64,000 bases of DNA from contig NZ_CP159218.1 in assembly GCF_040438885.1 (NCBI RefSeq), positions 2,046,001 through 2,110,000 on the forward strand, written 5' to 3'. Below, in pieces: positions 62,821-64,000 of this stretch (within the stretch, counting starts at the first letter, position 1; each line of letters opens with the position of its first letter). A program made the position numbers and the translations under genes. A model generated the notes under the pieces. The model was given only the letters and a program-made list of their open reading frames with translations, was not told where the DNA came from and made no database searches. This stretch comes from Nakamurella sp. A5-74. GTDB lineage: Bacteria; Actinomycetota; Actinomycetes; Mycobacteriales; Nakamurellaceae.

Positions 62821-64000
62821 TCACCCGAGCAGCGGCGCCCGACGCACAGCCCGCAGCGATCCGGTCGAAGCTGCCAGGACCACCGCCGCCACCACCACGA
62901 ATGCGGCGATCAGGTTCAGGCCGCCGAAGCCGATCAGCCCGAGCAGCGGCCCGGATCCTGCGGCCCCGATGGCTGCGCAGGCATTCATCGCCGCGTCGGA
63001 AAGCCCTTGCACCCGAGCCCGGTCCGCCTCGGCATGAGCCTCGGTCAGCAACGTCGACGCCGCGATCATCACGATCGACCAGCCCAGGCCGATCAGCACG
63101 AGGCCGATGGTCACCGGGACGGCGGCCCCGCCGGACCAGCCGGCGACCGCAGCGGCGCACAGCAGGACGACCGCCCCCGTCGTCAGCAACGTTGCCCGGC
63201 CGAACCGATCGGCCGCAGCGCCCCACACCGGGGAAAGTCCGTACATCCCGAGCACGTGCAGCGAGATCGTGACCCCGACGACGGTGACGCCGAAACCGTG
63301 GTGTTCCAGATGCACCGGCGTCATCGTCATCACGCTCACCATCACGGTGTGGGCCGCGCAGATCGCGATCAGCGCGAGCCGCGACGACGGTACCGACCAG
63401 GCGGTGTGCAACGTCTGGCGCAACCGTGGTCGGGTCGGCACCGCACCGACGATCGTGGTGAACCGGCGGGCCAGCGTGAGCGGGTCGACCCGGAGCGAGA
63501 ACAGCAGACCGGCCGCGACGAGCTGCATGACGGTCGCGATCACGAACGGGCCGGCGAACGGTGCGATCCCGAGCGCCCGGGACAGTGCCTCCCCCGGGGT
63601 CCCGAGGTTCGGTCCGAGGACCGAACCGACGGTGGTCGCCCAGACGATCAGCGACAGGTCCCGTGAGCGACGCGTCGGCTCGGCGAGATCCGTTGCGGCA
63701 AAACGACTCTGCAGGCTGACCGCGCTGCCTGCGCCGGCCAACGTCATCCCGGCCACGAGTGCGACGGTCGCGACCTGGTGGCCGACCGGTTGTGCCGCAA
63801 GGACCAGCAGAGCGGATCCGAGCGCCGCCAGTACCCAACCGCCGCCGAGGGCGGCCCGACGTCCGGCGCGGATCGCCACCGCGGCGAGCGGGATCGCCAG
63901 CAGTGCAGCGCCGATGGTGGTGCTGGTGCGCGCCAGGCCCGCCCACCCTTCGGAACTGGTGACCTCCTCGGCGAGCAGGATCCCGACACTCAGCCCGGCG
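62821..64000 (-). CDS. MFS transporter (N-terminal part outside window)
   Basis: The frame is open across the right window edge, so at least 392 residues are visible. It has about 12 hydrophobic segments, e.g. VATVALVAGMTLAGAGSAVS, RFGRATLLTTGAVVLLCAA (the loop motif after GAAAD) and VTIGLVLIGLGWSIVMIAAS. The pattern fits a major-facilitator exporter. The visible GTG at 63879 is internal. The substrate is unknown. Confidence 0.85.
   Translation of the reverse strand, partial: AGLSVGILLAEEVTSSEGWAGLARTSTTIGAALLAIPLAAVAIRAGRRAALGGGWVLAALGSALLVLAAQPVGHQVATVALVAGMTLAGAGSAVSLQSRFAATDLAEPTRRSRDLSLIVWATTVGSVLGPNLGTPGEALSRALGIAPFAGPFVIATVMQLVAAGLLFSLRVDPLTLARRFTTIVGAVPTRPRLRQTLHTAWSVPSSRLALIAICAAHTVMVSVMTMTPVHLEHHGFGVTVVGVTISLHVLGMYGLSPVWGAAADRFGRATLLTTGAVVLLCAAAVAGWSGGAAVPVTIGLVLIGLGWSIVMIAASTLLTEAHAEADRARVQGLSDAAMNACAAIGAAGSGPLLGLIGFGGLNLIAAFVVVAAVVLAASTGSLRAVRRAPLLG

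Overview
The window is very GC-rich (low-GC third positions are rare), has dense operons with 4-base start/stop overlaps, and frequently uses GTG starts. Gene order matches the mycobacterial and streptomycete chromosome: glnA / RDD protein / DUF4191 / lipA next to lipB; dgt-dnaG; and fabD-fabH-acpP-fabF-accD beside aceE, a DUF3052 gene and ahpE. This points to a chromosomal segment of a high-GC actinobacterium. A Nakamurella- or Frankia-like lineage is my inference, not proven. No plasmid, phage, transposase or CRISPR signal was seen.

Layout. 1-8.3 kb: glutamine synthetase with a GlnR-type site, the small membrane and DUF4191 genes, a 2H phosphoesterase, a GNAT protein, and the lipoate pathway (lipA, lipB). 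A 459-residue LEA-like membrane protein is coupled to lipA, and idi lies between the two halves. 8.8-12.3 kb: a secreted M4 protease, then methionine aminopeptidase divergent from a tiny XRE regulator that carries a perfect operator. 12.6-22.7 kb: an unknown protein, a membrane Ser/Thr kinase, sbcD-sbcC, and an unusually fused glycyl-tRNA synthetase. 23-31 kb: a lipoprotein, a secreted M1 peptidase, an ABC exporter with its own NarL-type two-component system and a GNAT gene, and an AAA ATPase.

31-38 kb: a YdcF protein, dgt and dnaG, then a lower-GC stretch of tiny membrane-protein genes (two of them tandem duplicates) and a frameshifted gene, ending at tRNA-Asn and tRNA-Met. 38-48 kb: a TetR/SDR pair, DUF3145, a GH3 lipoprotein, a dicarboxylate transporter with a CitA-type kinase and a divergent OmpR-type regulator, and an HTH/VWA pair. 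48.4-55 kb: the type II fatty-acid synthase operon with its PucR-family regulator. 55-60 kb: cold-shock protein, pyruvate dehydrogenase E1, DUF3052, AhpE peroxiredoxin and tRNA-Val. 60-64 kb: an F420-type reductase/TetR pair with twin operators, a small P-loop kinase, a HAD phosphatase, and an MFS exporter cut by the window end.

Two patterns run across the whole window. Many genes start 6-7 bases after a TANNNT hexamer with no Shine-Dalgarno sequence, which suggests leaderless transcripts. Several unrelated short tandem-repeat arrays (units of 6, 13, 14, 15, 17 and 19 bases) sit at gene ends or just upstream of genes.
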